A stretch of 64,000 nt of DNA from Bacteroidota bacterium (GCA_016711805.1 JADJSH010000005.1:186001-250000), one strand, 5' to 3'; counted from the stretch's first letter, positions 18,013 to 25,929 are shown. Numbers and translations are program-made. The notes: generated by a model not told the origin, from the sequence alone.

Positions 18013-18630
18013 ATGAAGACCTCAAGAAAAATTTCAATCATAAATGGAAAGAATAAAATTATCTTAGCCTTTTCACTAATAGCGCTATTTGTTTTTTTAA
18101 GTTCTATTATTTTTCATACGACACCGATTAAAATGTTAGCTGTTGTTTCTGATTTTGCGGTGCACCATTATTTTTTAAGTGGCTTTTTTGCACTACTTGT
18201 TTTTTCAATAGGTTTAAAAATGTATTTATCTAATACGTCAACTATTAATGAACTGCGCAATGAGAAAAAAGTATTACGTGATTTAAAAATAAAAAACAGA
18301 AAGATGCGTATTCAAAGATTTAGGAATAACATCACTTTAAAATTACTTGCGGTTAAGAGTAAAATGACTGCTAAAAATAGAGTGTTGACTTCTAAATATA
18401 GTAGTGCAGATGTTTTGGCGTCTAATGAACAAATTTTGATGAGACAGGAGGATTTGAAGCATGCAATGAGGTTAGGTAATTCTTTTAGGCAAAATGTAAA
18501 ATTGTATTACAAAGAATCCAATTTACATAAGTGTATCGAAACGGTTATTTTATTTGTGAATAATGATCACGTAACTGTAAGAGGTGGAGATGTACTGCCA
18601 GTTAAAAGTATTTACAAAGTAGAAATCTAG
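18013..18630 (+). CDS. Two-helix membrane protein with C-terminal beta-rich module, hypothetical
   Basis: A 205-residue protein that I cannot assign. Two membrane helices (about 18-36 and 55-75) are followed by a very basic helical stretch (residues 85-125, many Lys/Arg) and then a soluble end. The last 50 residues (SFRQNVKLYYKESNLHKCIE, TVILFVNNDHVTVRGG, DVLPVKSIYKVEI) look like a small beta-barrel. It opens a run of four small genes that leads to sbtA, divergent from LysR with 104 bp between. Role in bicarbonate uptake is only suggested by position. Confidence 0.7.
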   Translation: MKTSRKISIINGKNKIILAFSLIALFVFLSSIIFHTTPIKMLAVVSDFAVHHYFLSGFFALLVFSIGLKMYLSNTSTINELRNEKKVLRDLKIKNRKMRIQRFRNNITLKLLAVKSKMTAKNRVLTSKYSSADVLASNEQILMRQEDLKHAMRLGNSFRQNVKLYYKESNLHKCIETVILFVNNDHVTVRGGDVLPVKSIYKVEI

Positions 18631-18649
18631 TATTCAAATATATTATATA

Positions 18650-18889
18650 ATGAAGATAGAATTGATTAATGATGATTTTGAGCCAAAAGAGGCTCTGGAG
18701 ATTTTGACTAAATTGATTCATGTAAATATTAAATTTCACTTAGATAAAATTAATGTGTCGTCAAATAAAATAGATATAAATATGCGCGAAACTCGAATAA
18801 AAAGATTGCAAAAACATTTATTTGAAATTAGTGAACATATTGAGATGTTAAATAGTCAAATAACAATTCAAAGTAGTGTAACCTTATAA
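18650..18889 (+). CDS. Small soluble protein, paralogue of the next gene
   Basis: A 79-residue soluble, probably helical protein. It shares a pattern with the next protein: DDFEPKEALEILTKLIHVNIKFH here against GQFSPSDATNILFALFNSKINFH there, followed in both by a charged helix (RETRIKRLQKHLFEISEHI here). I do not recognise a characterised family. It is 19 bp after the previous gene and 11 bp before the next, so co-transcription is likely. Possibly the pair forms a heteromer. Function unknown. Confidence 0.7.
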   Translation: MKIELINDDFEPKEALEILTKLIHVNIKFHLDKINVSSNKIDINMRETRIKRLQKHLFEISEHIEMLNSQITIQSSVTL

Positions 18890-18900
18890 AAAATAAAGCC

Positions 18901-19197
18901 ATGAGTAAAGTACAAAATTATAAACTTGTAGAAGGACAATTTAGTCCATCTGATGCAACTAATATATTATTTGCATTGTTTAACAGTAAAATTAATTTCC
19001 ACCAATTGGAGTCATTTAGAATTCAGGAGAGAAATTTCAAAAACAGAGATAATATTAAACATGAAGAAAGAGTAGAAGAACTAAAAGATGCCTATAAGGT
19101 TTTAAAGGCTCTTATTAATGATGCCTCAGATGAAAATATGGATTTAGAAATTCATGGAACTATTATATTGAAACCAGTAGTTCGAATTCCAAAATAG
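18901..19197 (+). CDS. Small soluble protein, paralogue of the previous gene
   Basis: A 98-residue protein homologous over about 60 residues to the upstream 79-residue protein. It has the F-x-P-x-x-A-x-x-I-L motif, an I-x-F-H motif about ten residues further on, and a C-terminal charged helix (KHEERVEELKDAYKVLKALI). It has an extra beta-like tail (MDLEIHGTIILKPVVRI). It ends 1 bp before the CutA-like gene. The tandem duplication and tight spacing point to a conserved small-protein cassette associated with sbtA. No known domain is recognised. Confidence 0.72.
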   Translation: MSKVQNYKLVEGQFSPSDATNILFALFNSKINFHQLESFRIQERNFKNRDNIKHEERVEELKDAYKVLKALINDASDENMDLEIHGTIILKPVVRIPK

Positions 19198-19198
19198 T

Positions 19199-19498
19199 AT
19201 GATAATAATAGATATAATTCAGCCAAAAGAAGATGTCGCTTTTCAGATTTCAAAGTATTTGATTGAACAAAGATATGCCATTCAAGCACATATCGATACA
19301 AATACGATTTTAAATTCTACTGGAGAAATTAAAACAATTAGGTTGTTTTTTGTAACAAAAGCGTTGCTGTTTGATTTGATTTATAGAGATATAAATGAGA
19401 AGTTTTATTCGGAAGAATTATTAATTTATGCTACTCCTGTAAGCCACATTAGTCATGATTTTGGTGAAATGTTAAGAATGAAATTAAAAGCAGTTTAG
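19199..19498 (+). CDS. Small CutA/PII-like fold protein (divergent)
   Basis: A 99-residue protein. Its pattern resembles CutA1: a first strand (MIIIDIIQP), a helix after a glutamate (KEDVAFQISKYLIEQRYAIQ), a GEI turn, a strand and helix (RLFFVTKALLFDLIYRDINE), and a last strand (ELLIYATPVSHI). CutA and PII/SbtB proteins share this trimeric ferredoxin-like fold. Its place in the same cassette as the SbtA permease suggests a regulator doing the job of SbtB, but it is not a recognisable SbtB and the similarity is at fold level only. The start is 1 bp after the preceding gene. Confidence 0.5.
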   Translation: MIIIDIIQPKEDVAFQISKYLIEQRYAIQAHIDTNTILNSTGEIKTIRLFFVTKALLFDLIYRDINEKFYSEELLIYATPVSHISHDFGEMLRMKLKAV

Positions 19499-19499
19499 T

Positions 19500-19723
19500 G
19501 TGGAAAGTTTTTTAGTTTTTTTTCATACTATTCTGCTTTTTCACAAGCACCAATTTCATCGAAAGCATGCGTAGATATTTGTTTTAATATACATCAATGT
19601 TTTTCAGTGAGTGAAATTCAATGCTACTTAGTGTTTTATGGTCAAGAAAAGCAAGAGCTTATAGAACTACTTGATTTTTTTAAATTTAAAACTGGGAATG
19701 ATACTAATAGCCAAGAATATTAG
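19500..19723 (+). pseudogene. Possible broken small ORF downstream of the CutA-like gene
   Basis: After the CutA-like stop, the same frame stays open for 74 codons (19499-19720) without an ATG start, ending GKEKQ-like charged residues and NSQEY. A GTG at 19500 in another frame reads VESFLVFF and would join this frame if the T8 run at 19516-19523 had nine T. The product would be about 74 residues with a hydrophobic start and several cysteines; I do not recognise it. It may be a fifth small gene broken by a homopolymer error, or a decayed remnant. The rest of the 424-bp gap to sbtA (19724-19922) holds nothing I can assign. Confidence 0.3.
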
Positions 19724-19922
19724 GATAGTGTGCAAGCAAATATTATGATTGCATTTTGTCCTAGGGAGTTTTAAAATAGGTAAGAAACCACATCATCTTA
19801 AAAAATACTTTCTATTGCAATATATAAAGGCTACATAAATCTATTTAAACCAGAGAACGAAAATTTATTTTAATAATAAATTTTTATTGAACCTATTTTT
19901 TTTATAATGATAACTATATTTT

Positions 19923-20891
19923 ATGAATCTTGACTTACTATTATCAAACTTAACAAGTCCCGCTTTTTTGTTTTTTATTCTTGGAATTGTTGCTGTCAAA
20001 TTAAAAAGTGATTTAGAAATTCCTGCTAACTCATCTAAATTTATTTCTTTGTATTTATTGTTTTCCATTGGATTTAAAGGTGGTCAGGAATTATCTCACG
20101 AAACTTTTTCGGCAGAAATTGCATGGTCGATGTTATTTGGCATAGGTATTTCTTTATTAATACCTGTGTATACGTTTTTTATTTTAAAAAGAAAACTAAA
20201 TATTTTTGATGCTGGCGCAATTGCTGCAGCTTATGGCTCTGTAAGCGCCGTAACCTTTGTAACAGCAGTGTCTTATTTAGATTCCGAGAAACTTCAATTG
20301 CAAGGACACATGGTTGCTATTATGGCTTTGATGGAGTCGCCAGCTATTATTGCGGGTTTAATATTAATATCCATTTACAATAAAGAAAAAAATGATACAG
20401 TTAATAAATTAGAGGTTGTTAAGCATTCATTTACAAATGGAAGTGTATTATTGATTTTGGGAAGTTTAATAATTGGTTTATTAGCAAATGCAAAACAAGC
20501 CGAAGGGATTAAACCATTTACAAATGATATTTTTAAAGGGTTTTTAGCTATATTTTTATTAGATATGGGAATTGTAAGTGGAAGAAAATTATCATCATTT
20601 TTAGCTAATGGTTGGTTTCCGTTTTTCTTTGCCATTATAATCCCACTTTTTAATGGATGTTTTGTAGCTATTTTAAGTCAATTCATAACAGAAGATATAA
20701 GCAATAGATTTATGTTTGCGGTTTTGGCTTCCAGCGCGTCTTATATTGCTGTGCCAGCTGCTATGAAATTAGCTGCGCCAAAAGCTAATCCTGGATTATA
20801 TATTCCTATGGCATTAGCAGTAACTTTTCCTATAAATATTACTATCGGTATGCCGATATATCTTTCTGTAATAAAATACTTATTTTTGTGA
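19923..20891 (+). CDS. sbtA: SbtA-type sodium-dependent bicarbonate permease
   Basis: A 322-residue membrane protein with about ten helices in two inverted halves. The SbtA family pattern is clear: ANSSKFISLYLLFSIGFKGG in the first half, DAGAIAAAYGSVSAVTFVTA with the GSVSA substrate-site motif, MVAIMALMESPAIIAG, and the second-half ASSASYIAVPAAMK with PGLYIPMALAVTFPINIT. SbtA imports bicarbonate with sodium. In heterotrophic Bacteroidota it probably feeds anaplerotic carboxylation or pH control rather than CO2 fixation; no carboxylase or carbonic anhydrase gene is in the window. The next gene starts 1 bp after its stop. A LysR regulator lies 2 kb upstream. Confidence 0.88.
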   Translation: MNLDLLLSNLTSPAFLFFILGIVAVKLKSDLEIPANSSKFISLYLLFSIGFKGGQELSHETFSAEIAWSMLFGIGISLLIPVYTFFILKRKLNIFDAGAIAAAYGSVSAVTFVTAVSYLDSEKLQLQGHMVAIMALMESPAIIAGLILISIYNKEKNDTVNKLEVVKHSFTNGSVLLILGSLIIGLLANAKQAEGIKPFTNDIFKGFLAIFLLDMGIVSGRKLSSFLANGWFPFFFAIIIPLFNGCFVAILSQFITEDISNRFMFAVLASSASYIAVPAAMKLAAPKANPGLYIPMALAVTFPINITIGMPIYLSVIKYLFL

Positions 20892-20892
20892 A

Positions 20893-21534
20893 GTGCTTTT
20901 ACGATTAAAATATTTGTTATTAATCTTACTTTTTTTCGTAGGAATTGTTTTTGGTCAAAGTACAGATGTACACAAAGACCAATCCTTTGGTAAAGGATAT
21001 TCAACTTATTACATAGGTTCGGGCGCATTTAAACGTCATTTAGATTTAAATAGAATAGGTTATAAAGTTCAAGAGTATTCTAAGTCGCCTGCATTTGTTA
21101 TTGGTGCCGATTTTTGCATTTACCCTCGTGCAAGTAATGCGTATTTAGGTTTGGGGCCTTATTTTACAACGTGGGTAGGGGTTAAAGAAACTGAGCTTGA
21201 TGGAATTAAAACCGAAAGATTATTTTCTAATTCAACTCTTGCCATAAAGTTTACTCATCATGCTTCTTTTTTTGTTCGAAAAAAATTGGATGTATGTAGT
21301 GGTTATATGGCAGGTATTAATTTAAAGCATTATCATTCTTATAAAGTGGATGGAGTAGAAATAAAGTCTCCTGAAAATAATAATGAGTTAGTGCCAGCTT
21401 TAGGTATTACACTAACCATTAAATACTACGCTTTTAAAAATGTTGGATTTTATTTGGAAGGCGGTATTGGTTACCGAATCAATATGTTGAATGTGGGCTT
21501 TTGTTATAAGTTTAAGAAGAAGATCGAAGATTAA
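20893..21534 (+). CDS. Outer-membrane beta-barrel-like protein, hypothetical
   Basis: A 213-residue exported protein with a signal peptide (YLLLILLFFVGIVFGQ). The rest has alternating hydrophobic/polar strands with many aromatic residues, typical of a small outer-membrane beta-barrel (for example YLGLGPYFTTWVGVKETE and GFYLEGGIGYRINMLNVGF). It starts with GTG one base after the sbtA stop, so it is almost certainly co-expressed with the permease. It might be a porin-like partner, but no function can be assigned. The 3' end overlaps the convergent thioredoxin-like gene by 4 bp. Confidence 0.7.
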   Translation: MLLRLKYLLLILLFFVGIVFGQSTDVHKDQSFGKGYSTYYIGSGAFKRHLDLNRIGYKVQEYSKSPAFVIGADFCIYPRASNAYLGLGPYFTTWVGVKETELDGIKTERLFSNSTLAIKFTHHASFFVRKKLDVCSGYMAGINLKHYHSYKVDGVEIKSPENNNELVPALGITLTIKYYAFKNVGFYLEGGIGYRINMLNVGFCYKFKKKIED

Positions 21535-22055
21535 TCAATCGCCTCTTGTATCTTATCCATTTTACCTTCCGTATATTTTCCTGAAACGACTTCTACTATT
21601 TTGCCATTAAGGTCGATCACATAAAAATATGGAATACCGTCATCACCAGGTTTTAGCTGATCTTTTAATAATTTAATGTCGGTATCGCAGTCAATTACAT
21701 TGCCCCATAAATCTTTTTGTGTTGCCGCTTTAAAATCCGCTGCCGCTTTTTTAAATCCACTGATCAATGGAATAAAATAATAGTTTACATCAAAGTAACT
21801 TGCTACATCAAAGTAATCTGTTCCTTTTGGCTTTGCTACAAATATGTCGTACATCGGTTGAATCCATGTTTTCAATTCCTCTTCGGCTGAGCGTTTGTAG
21901 CAAATACCAACAATGGTAAATTTTTTAGTGCCTGCTATTGGAATTGTTATTGCTGTTCCTTCCAAGGTATGTCCATCTAATTTTGGAAATGGTCCTTTTT
22001 GAGCGGTTATAGTTAAACAGATGAATAGTGTTAGTATGGATAATAGATATTTCAT
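21531..22055 (-). CDS. Exported thioredoxin-fold protein (ATP10-like)
   Basis: A 174-residue protein with a signal peptide (SILTLFICLTITAQ). After it comes FPKLDGHTLEGTAITIP, as in AhpC/TSA or ATP10-like thioredoxin-fold proteins, then the strand FTIVGICYKRSAEEEL and the cis-proline region GIPYFYVIDLNGKIVEVVSG. There is a single cysteine where a redox CxxC would be, so disulfide exchange is doubtful. It is probably periplasmic. Function unknown. It overlaps the convergent gene by 4 bp. Confidence 0.65.
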   Translation of the reverse strand: MKYLLSILTLFICLTITAQKGPFPKLDGHTLEGTAITIPIAGTKKFTIVGICYKRSAEEELKTWIQPMYDIFVAKPKGTDYFDVASYFDVNYYFIPLISGFKKAAADFKAATQKDLWGNVIDCDTDIKLLKDQLKPGDDGIPYFYVIDLNGKIVEVVSGKYTEGKMDKIQEAID

Positions 22056-22154
22056 GGTGTGTGGATTGCGAATTTATGTGAATATACTCACGCTTTGGCG
22101 TGATGTGTTAATTAGATTTGTATCAAATTATTAGTGTTTTTTTATTCTTTTTTT

Positions 22155-22187
22155 CTTTGTGAGAAGTCTTTGCGTACTTTGAGGTTA
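22155..22187. repeat. CTTTGCG-type intergenic repeat, degenerate copy
   Basis: The segment CTTTGTGAGAAGTCTTTGCG followed by TACTTTGAGGTTA matches the better copies at 24008-24050 and 25157-25192. It lies directly beyond the EVE gene stop. Confidence 0.5.
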
Positions 22188-22190
22188 GAT

Positions 22191-22598
22191 CTATAGTCCT
22201 CCTAACATACAAACTCTATCAAACTCTTCAGGTTTTACAATACCCACCGATAAACGTTGAAGCTTCACTAATTGCATCTCTTTTAAGTATTCGTCTTCCT
22301 TAATTTGAGCTAACGTTACTGGTGTTTTTAATGCTTTAAAGGGCGCAAATTCAACGGCTACCCATGCTTCTTCTTTAGTCGTTGGATCTTGAAAAGCTTC
22401 CTTTACCACCTTTGCAATTCCTACAATACACATACCTTCATTGCTATGGTAAAATAAGGCTAAGTCGCCTTTTTTCATGGCTCTTAAGTTATTTCGAGCG
22501 GCGTAGTTTCGCACGCCATCCCAGGTGGTTATTTTATCTTTTTTAAATTGGTCCCAGCTATATTTAAAGGGTTCTGATTTGATAAGCCAATAGTTCAT
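22191..22598 (-). CDS. EVE domain protein
   Basis: A 135-residue EVE-domain protein (PUA-like fold, thymocyte nuclear protein 1 family). Signatures are MNYWLIKSEPFKYSWDQF, TTWDGVRNYAARNNLRAMKK, and GDLALFYHSNEGMCIVGIAK. EVE domains bind modified bases in DNA or RNA, such as 5-methylcytosine derivatives. An in-frame TTG at 22604 exists, but ATG 22598 gives the normal N-terminus. No restriction partner is nearby, so a stand-alone housekeeping role is likely. Confidence 0.92.
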   Translation of the reverse strand: MNYWLIKSEPFKYSWDQFKKDKITTWDGVRNYAARNNLRAMKKGDLALFYHSNEGMCIVGIAKVVKEAFQDPTTKEEAWVAVEFAPFKALKTPVTLAQIKEDEYLKEMQLVKLQRLSVGIVKPEEFDRVCMLGGL

Positions 22599-22742
22599 AT
22601 TCAACGAGTTTATTTGATGATTAAACAGTCTGCGATTTGAATTACTAAATGTAACGTTTATACAATCTGAAAGTAACTATTTTATAGTTTTTTGGCAAGC
22701 AAAGTTTATAACATTATACCTGATAATTTAATCGAAAATAAG

Positions 22743-22772
22743 TTTGAATTGTTATAGTATTTATTAGATTTG
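22743..22772 (+). promoter_or_regulatory. Bacteroidota-type promoter of the aminotransferase gene
   Basis: TTTG at 22743-22746 and TAGATTTG at 22765-22772 are separated by 18 bp, matching the TTTG / TAnnTTTG consensus. The start codon is 24 bp downstream. Confidence 0.7.
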
Positions 22773-22795
22773 TTACGCATTTTAAAACGTACCAT

Positions 22796-23989
22796 ATGGC
22801 ACATTTATCAGATAAAGTAAATCTTATTTCCGAATCACAAACAATTGCGATGGCTCGTAAAAGCCGCGAACTAAAAGCGCAAGGTATTGATATTATTAGT
22901 TTGAGTTTGGGTGAGCCCGACTTTAAAACTCCCGATGTTATTAAGCAAGCGGCTATTAACGCAATTAACGAAGACTTTACATACTACACACATGTAAGCG
23001 GTTACGTTGAATTACGCCAAGCTATTGCTCATAAATTTAAAAGAGATAATGGTTTAGATTACACTGCTGATGACATTGTGGTGTCTACTGGCGCTAAGCA
23101 AAGTATAGCAAATGCTGTATTATGTTTAATTAATCCAGGGGATGAAGTAATTATTCCCGCACCATTTTGGGTAAGTTATTTAGAAATTTTAAAATTAGCA
23201 GGTGGTGTGCCAATTATTATTGATACAACTATTGAGAATGATTTTAAAATAACAGCCGAAGAATTGAAAGCACACATCACACCAAAAACACGTATGATGA
23301 TGTTTAGTACACCTTGTAATCCTACAGGTTCGGTGTATAGTAAGCAAGAGTTAAGAGCAATTGCAGATGTGGTAAAGCAATATGATGAATTATACATCAT
23401 GAGCGATGAAATTTACGAACATATTAATTTCGTTGGTGGTCACGAAAGTATGGCTCAGTTTCCTGATATTAAAGATAGAGTGATTACCATTAATGGTGTA
23501 TCAAAAGGATTTGCTATGACAGGTTGGAGAGGTGGAATTATGGCTGCTCCAAAATGGATTGCACAAGCTTGCGATAAAATGCAAGGACAGTTTACGTCTG
23601 GTACTTGCAGTATAACTCAAAAGGCGATGCATGCCGCTATGGAATTGCCAGCAGAAAGCACACATTATATGCGCGATGCCTTTTTGAAACGTAGAAATTT
23701 GGTATTAGAATTAATGAAAGATATTCCAGGATTAAAAACCAATGTGCCTGATGGTGCGTTTTATGTTTATCCTGAAGTATCAGCGTTATTTGGTAAATCT
23801 TATAATGGATTTACAATTAATAATGCAACTGATTTATCTATGTTTTTGTTAGACGTAGCTCACGTGGCATTAGTTCCTGGTGCAGCATTTGGCGACGATA
23901 AATACATTCGTTTTTCGTATGCCACATCTGAAGATAAATTAACTGAAGCTTTAAAAAGAATGAAAGAAGCAATAGAAAAATTAAAATAA
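22796..23989 (+). CDS. PLP-dependent class I aminotransferase (aspartate aminotransferase type)
   Basis: A 397-residue fold-type I aminotransferase, subgroup I-gamma. SLGEPDFKTPDVIKQAA is the N-terminal glycine-rich loop. Later come STPCNPTGSVYS, the PLP-contacting Asp/Tyr in SDEIYEHINF, the Schiff-base lysine in NGVSKGFAMTGWR, and the substrate-carboxylate Arg in YIRFSYATS. It probably interconverts aspartate/2-oxoglutarate and oxaloacetate/glutamate; related members use aromatic or prephenate substrates. It has its own promoter (22743-22772). Length is normal. Confidence 0.92.
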   Translation: MAHLSDKVNLISESQTIAMARKSRELKAQGIDIISLSLGEPDFKTPDVIKQAAINAINEDFTYYTHVSGYVELRQAIAHKFKRDNGLDYTADDIVVSTGAKQSIANAVLCLINPGDEVIIPAPFWVSYLEILKLAGGVPIIIDTTIENDFKITAEELKAHITPKTRMMMFSTPCNPTGSVYSKQELRAIADVVKQYDELYIMSDEIYEHINFVGGHESMAQFPDIKDRVITINGVSKGFAMTGWRGGIMAAPKWIAQACDKMQGQFTSGTCSITQKAMHAAMELPAESTHYMRDAFLKRRNLVLELMKDIPGLKTNVPDGAFYVYPEVSALFGKSYNGFTINNATDLSMFLLDVAHVALVPGAAFGDDKYIRFSYATSEDKLTEALKRMKEAIEKLK

Positions 23990-24007
23990 TATATTTAAGA
24001 TTTATAA

Positions 24008-24050
24008 CCTCTGCGCACTTTGCGAAAAAACTTTGCATTCTCTGCGGTTA
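24008..24050. repeat. CTTTGCG-type intergenic repeat
   Basis: The core reads CTCTGCGCACTTTGCG, then A6 and CTTTGCATTCTCTGCGGTTA. It is related to copies at 22155-22187, 25090-25130 (inverted) and 25157-25192. It fills the gap between the aminotransferase and heptose kinase genes. Confidence 0.7.
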
Positions 24051-24068
24051 AAAATTTGAAACAATAAA

Positions 24069-25085
24069 ATGAAAAAATTATCTGTAAAAAAAGAACACAT
24101 CCGCGAGATGTTTAAATCATTCAGCAATTTAAATGTTTTAATTATTGGCGATGTGATGATTGATAGCTACATGTGGGGAAAAGTAAATCGTATTTCTCCC
24201 GAAGCACCTGTTCCGATTATTGCGGTGAACAAAAAAGAAAAACGTTTGGGTGGTGCCGCTAATGTAGCTTTGAACATTCAGGCAATGGGTGCTAATCCTA
24301 TTTTATGTTCGGTAATTGGCATTGATTATGAAGGACAAAATTTTTTAGATTTATTAAAAACTCAAAAATTAAGTCAGAAAGGTATTTTAAAATCGCGAGA
24401 TAGAATTACAACTGAAAAAACACGTGTTATTGGTAACAATCACCAGTTGTTGCGAATAGATGAGGAAATTGAGGAAGATATTACAGCTGCAGAAACACAA
24501 CAGTTAATTACCTTAATTTCTTATATCATTCAACATGATAAAATTGATGTGATTTTATTTGAAGATTATAACAAAGGATTAATTACCCCTAAGTTAATTT
24601 CAAAAGTAGTTGAGTTAGCTAAGAGTAAAGGAATTCCAACTTGCGTGGATCCTAAAAAGAAAAACTTTAATGCTTACAAAGGAGTTACTTTATTTAAACC
24701 AAACTTAAAAGAGTTACGCGAAGGGTTAAAATTAGATATTAGCTCTGATAATATCAACGAATTACAGCGCGCTATTAGTAGTTTCCGTGTAAAACAAAAA
24801 TTTGATACAGCTTTAGTAACTCTTGCGGAAAAAGGAGTGATTATTAATTCTCGTTCAGAAAAACATCATACACCAGCGCATATTCGTAGCATTGCTGATG
24901 TTAGTGGGGCAGGGGATACCGTAATCAGTGTCGCCGCTTTATTGGTGGCATTACATGTTAATCCAATAGTCATGGCTGCTATTTCGAATTTAGCTGGGGG
25001 ATTAGTGTGTGAACAAATTGGCGTTGTACCTGTTAGTAAAGAACAGTTATTAGAAGAAGCGTTGAAGTTAGATTTTGTGAAGTAA
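24069..25085 (+). CDS. rfaE1: D-glycero-beta-D-manno-heptose-7-phosphate kinase (RfaE1/HldA-like)
   Basis: A 338-residue PfkB-family carbohydrate kinase. Family motifs are NVLIIGDVMIDSYMWG with KVNRISPEAPVPI, then RLGGAANVALNIQAMGANP, and the ATP-site/catalytic loop DVSGAGDTVISVAALL with the catalytic Asp in GAGD. Substrate-side features place it in the RfaE domain I group, which phosphorylates heptose-7-phosphate at C1 on the way to ADP-heptose for lipopolysaccharide. The nucleotidyltransferase domain of HldE is absent, so that step is encoded elsewhere. Some Bacteroidota use relatives for other sugars. Confidence 0.88.
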   Translation: MKKLSVKKEHIREMFKSFSNLNVLIIGDVMIDSYMWGKVNRISPEAPVPIIAVNKKEKRLGGAANVALNIQAMGANPILCSVIGIDYEGQNFLDLLKTQKLSQKGILKSRDRITTEKTRVIGNNHQLLRIDEEIEEDITAAETQQLITLISYIIQHDKIDVILFEDYNKGLITPKLISKVVELAKSKGIPTCVDPKKKNFNAYKGVTLFKPNLKELREGLKLDISSDNINELQRAISSFRVKQKFDTALVTLAEKGVIINSRSEKHHTPAHIRSIADVSGAGDTVISVAALLVALHVNPIVMAAISNLAGGLVCEQIGVVPVSKEQLLEEALKLDFVK

Positions 25086-25089
25086 AGGC

Positions 25090-25192
25090 TTAACCGCAAA
25101 GAACTCAGAGTAAATGCAAAGAACGCTGAGTTTGTAATAATTAAATATCTTTTTTTCTCTTTGCGAAAAAACTTTGCGCACTTTGCGGTTAA
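25090..25192. repeat. Inverted pair of CTTTGCG-type repeats
   Basis: TTAACCGCAAAGAACTCAGAG plus GCAAAGAACGCTGAG (25090-25130) faces CTCTTTGCG-A5-CTTTGCG followed by CACTTTGCGGTTAA (25157-25192). The outer ends TTAACCGCAAAG / CTTTGCGGTTAA are perfectly inverted 12-mers, so the transcript could fold into a long hairpin between rfaE1 and ubiE. Confidence 0.75.
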
Positions 25193-25205
25193 ATAAAAAT
25201 AGTAC

Positions 25206-25928
25206 ATGTCTCAAATTACACCATACAATAACACCGAATCAAAAAAAGAGCAAGTAGCTCAAATGTTTGATAACATTGCATTTCGTTACGATTTTTTAAA
25301 TTCCTTGTTATCGCTTGGTATTCATAAAGGCTGGAGAAAAAAATGTATAAAGTTAATTGCGGATAAACAACCCAAATATATTTTAGATGTAGCTACAGGC
25401 ACGGGTGATTTTGCCATTGCTGCTATGAAACTCAATCCAACAAAAGTGATTGGTATTGATATTAGTGAAGGCATGATGAAGTTTGGTAGAGAGAAATTAC
25501 AAAAACTTCATTTAGATAAAACAATTACCTTACAGTATGGTGATGCTGAAACCTGTGATTTAGCTGACAATTCGATGGATGCAATTACCGTAGGTTTTGG
25601 AGTTAGAAATTTCGAGAACCTTGAAAAGGGATTAACTAATATGTTGCGAATTTTAAAACCAGGCGGACAATTATGTGTGTTAGAATTTTCTTCTCCACAG
25701 CAATTTCCAGTAAAGCAGTTTTATAAATTTCATTTTAAATATATCACGCCAACATTAGGAAGAATGTTTTCTAAAGATACACGCGCTTATACTTATTTGC
25801 CTGAGTCTATTAAAGCATTTCCTGATAACGAACGTTTTACTGCTATTCTTGAAAAAGTGGGATATAAAAATGCAACATTTAGTTCAGTGGGTTTAGGATT
25901 AGCTGCTATTTACTTGGCGGAGAAGTAA
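25206..25928 (+). CDS. ubiE: Demethylmenaquinone methyltransferase MenG/UbiE
   Basis: A 240-residue SAM methyltransferase. Family signatures are VAQMFDNIAFRYDFLNSLLS, LDVATGTGDFAIAAMK (SAM motif I), DAITVGFGVRNFENLEKGL, and the PLPTYLPES-like ending RAYTYLPESIKAFP. It performs the last step of menaquinone synthesis, C-methylation of demethylmenaquinone. In Bacteroidota menaquinone is the usual quinone, so menG is the proper role. It is preceded by the inverted CTTTGCG repeats and convergent with a small membrane gene. Confidence 0.95.
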   Translation: MSQITPYNNTESKKEQVAQMFDNIAFRYDFLNSLLSLGIHKGWRKKCIKLIADKQPKYILDVATGTGDFAIAAMKLNPTKVIGIDISEGMMKFGREKLQKLHLDKTITLQYGDAETCDLADNSMDAITVGFGVRNFENLEKGLTNMLRILKPGGQLCVLEFSSPQQFPVKQFYKFHFKYITPTLGRMFSKDTRAYTYLPESIKAFPDNERFTAILEKVGYKNATFSSVGLGLAAIYLAEK

Positions 25929-25929
25929 A

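Noticed and set aside
22079..22110. TCACGC-TTTG-GCGTGA hairpin near 22090-22105 as terminator
   Set aside because: It lies upstream of the thioredoxin-like gene with no T-run after it; a regulatory role is possible but unsupported.
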